Below, in pieces: positions 6,701 to 7,958 of a stretch of 7,958 bases of DNA. Every line of letters begins with the position of its first letter. Position 1 is the stretch's first letter. The stretch lies in NCBI GenBank assembly GCA_028869325.1, contig JAGWST010000222.1:1-7958 (forward strand), read 5' to 3'. This DNA is from a bacterium. Lineage in GTDB: Bacteria > Vulcanimicrobiota > Vulcanimicrobiia > Vulcanimicrobiales > SCRA01. Below the pieces are notes generated by a model. It was not told where the DNA came from. It saw nothing but the letters and a program-made list of their open reading frames with translations, and made no database searches. A program made the position numbers and the translations under genes.

Positions 6701-7879
6701 CTAGTCGCCGGCGGTAGCCGGTGCGACGAGCCGATCACCGCGCTGCGCGGCCACGCCGACCGCGCATGCAAGTAGCGAGAAGATCCCCGAGGGCAATACC
6801 GACCACGGCGCCCCGAACGCACCGAGGAGACCGGTCGAGATCGGCGGCATCAGGACGCCGGAGAGATTGTCCAGCGACGACGAGAGCCCCAGCACCGCGC
6901 CGCGGCGGTCCTCCGGCACGGCGCGCGAGAGGATCGAGGTGAGGCCGGGCCGCGCCAGCGTCATGCCGCCGGAGAAGAGCGCAAATGCTAGCGCCAGCAC
7001 CACGTAACTCGTGGCGAACGGCGCCACGGCGAAGGCGAGCACGCTCAGCCCCAAGCCAACCGTCGAGCTCTTGCGGTCGCCCAACGCATCCGCGATACGC
7101 CCCGCGATCGTCAGCTGCAGTGCCACGCTGAACGCGCTGTAGACGGCGAAGAGCAGGCTGGTCTGCGCGGCGTCCAGATGCAGCTGCGCGCGCAGAAAGA
7201 GGGCGAAGACGCCGAACCAACCGTAGAGCGCCAGCGAGTAGATCCATGTCTGGCCCAGGATGGCGGCGACTCCGCGTGTGCGCACCGAGCGAAGGATCTC
7301 GTGCCAGCCCACCGCCGCCGCGTCCTCCCGCGCCGCGCGCGACTCGGGAAGCATCGCGATCGTCAGCACGAGGGTCAGCACTTGCAGCGCGGCGGCAACG
7401 AAGAACGGCGCCGCGAAGCCGTAGCGCGTCAAGAGGGCCCCGCCGATCGCGGGCCCAAAGACGAAACCGGCGCTGAACGCCGCCCCGACGTAGGTGAAGG
7501 CGCGCGCCCGCGAGCGCTCCTCCACCAGATCGGCGACGTAGGCCTGCGTCACGCTGATGTTGCCGCCGCTGACCCCCTCCACGACGCGCGCGGCGAAGAC
7601 CATGCCGATATCGTGCGCGAAGCCGAGCATCGCCCAGCCGGCCGTCGCTCCGATCTGGCTGACGATGAGGACGCGCTTGCGCCCTACCGCGTCGCTCAGC
7701 CGCCCCCAGAACGGACCGGCCGCCAGCTGGCAGGCCGCGAACGTGGAGAACAGCACGCCCACCGTGAGATCCGAGGCGCCGAAATGCTCCGCGAAATAGG
7801 GCAGGATCGGGATCAGAATGCTGAAGCCCAGGATGTCGATGAACGTCACGCCCAGGATGGGCAGGAGACGTGCGAGCAT
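6701..7879 (-). CDS. MFS drug-exporter-like transporter, TetA/TCR type (DHA1)
   Basis: This 392-aa inner-membrane protein has about 12 hydrophobic helices, the usual size of DHA1 antiporters. Helix 1 carries Asp15 (FIDILGFSILIPILP), as in TetA, where an acidic residue here aids proton-coupled transport. MFS motif A (GRLSDAVGRKRV) lies at 59-70 between helices 2 and 3. The helix-4 segment ARVVEGVSGGNISVTQAYVADL and a following GPAIGG match TetA-like proteins, and a second-half motif A copy (GRIADALGDRKSS) follows helix 8. A cytoplasmic loop near 180-200 separates the halves. The ATG (7877-7879) has only a weak AAGGCGG upstream. Substrate cannot be assigned: MFS members of this type export tetracyclines, other drugs or metabolites, and sequence alone does not prove resistance. 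The peroxiredoxin-like gene follows 73 bases downstream and may share its transcript. Confidence 0.92.
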   Translation of the reverse strand: MLARLLPILGVTFIDILGFSILIPILPYFAEHFGASDLTVGVLFSTFAACQLAAGPFWGRLSDAVGRKRVLIVSQIGATAGWAMLGFAHDIGMVFAARVVEGVSGGNISVTQAYVADLVEERSRARAFTYVGAAFSAGFVFGPAIGGALLTRYGFAAPFFVAAALQVLTLVLTIAMLPESRAAREDAAAVGWHEILRSVRTRGVAAILGQTWIYSLALYGWFGVFALFLRAQLHLDAAQTSLLFAVYSAFSVALQLTIAGRIADALGDRKSSTVGLGLSVLAFAVAPFATSYVVLALAFALFSGGMTLARPGLTSILSRAVPEDRRGAVLGLSSSLDNLSGVLMPPISTGLLGAFGAPWSVLPSGIFSLLACAVGVAAQRGDRLVAPATAGD

Positions 7880-7958
7880 GGCGCTAGGAACGCCGCCTTC
7901 GCCCGCCGGGTTGCACCCCGCTACGGCAACCGTGCGGGATTACGAGCCTTTCCGCCCG
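7878..7958 (+). CDS. Possible start of a divergent gene, cut by the right edge
   Basis: A rightward frame opens at ATG 7878-7880 and runs without a stop to the window end, reading MALGTPPSPAGLHPA then ATVRDYEPFRP. AGGAG lies 10 bases upstream, but inside the MFS coding sequence, so the two starts would overlap divergently. An in-frame GTG near 7929 is an alternative. Only 27 codons are visible and no family can be named; GC-rich DNA often stays open by chance. Confidence 0.2.
   Translation, partial: MALGTPPSPAGLHPATATVRDYEPFRP

Noticed and set aside
7880..7958. Possible tRNA or gene end upstream of the MFS gene (G/C-rich repeats such as GGGTTGCACCCCG).
   Set aside because: No cloverleaf or anticodon arm can be built, and minus-strand frames show no recognisable protein end.

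Overview
This is a GC-rich bacterial chromosomal window of seven confident protein genes plus a small membrane ORF and a possible edge gene. Only the first gene, ispH, reads rightward. The rest form a long leftward block (plus-strand order, left to right: Ig-like/TM protein, 54-aa TM protein, ccoO-c fusion, ccoN, aceA, secreted protein, peroxiredoxin-like protein, MFS exporter). I see no rRNA, tRNA, CRISPR array, insertion sequence or phage gene. The combination of MEP-pathway isoprenoid synthesis, a cbb3-type (C-family) oxygen reductase and isocitrate lyase indicates an aerobic or microaerobic heterotroph. The phylum cannot be fixed from the sequence. A little-cultured high-GC lineage is possible, but that is a guess.

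Layout. Positions 1-972 hold the 3' part of ispH, which converges with the end of the oxidase operon across 22 bp. Positions 995-3967 (minus) are a tight operon read ccoN -> ccoO-c -> 54-aa TM protein -> Ig-like/TM protein. Its junctions are GTGA, a 2-nt gap, and TGATG, so translation is probably coupled throughout. The oxidase is unusual: the CcoO-type monoheme subunit carries a second C-terminal cytochrome c domain and no separate CcoP is present. Two small single-TM proteins follow where CcoQ and CcoP would be expected. The operon seems to start from an extended -10 element placed so that the mRNA would be leaderless, next to a 26-bp perfect palindrome.

Positions 4041-5351 (minus) encode isocitrate lyase, with a strong Shine-Dalgarno sequence and an AT-rich promoter region upstream. 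Positions 5551-7879 (minus) hold an exported protein of unknown function, a single-cysteine peroxiredoxin-like protein with a very strong Shine-Dalgarno sequence, and a 12-TM TetA-like MFS exporter. At the far right a short rightward reading frame opens, overlapping the MFS start; it may be the beginning of a divergent gene.

Working together: aceA and the oxidase operon are adjacent and co-oriented. This pairs acetate or fatty-acid carbon use (glyoxylate shunt) with a predicted high-affinity terminal oxidase, but no shared regulation is proven. The most interesting part is the oxidase operon, for its fused O-c subunit and its two unrecognised small membrane proteins.
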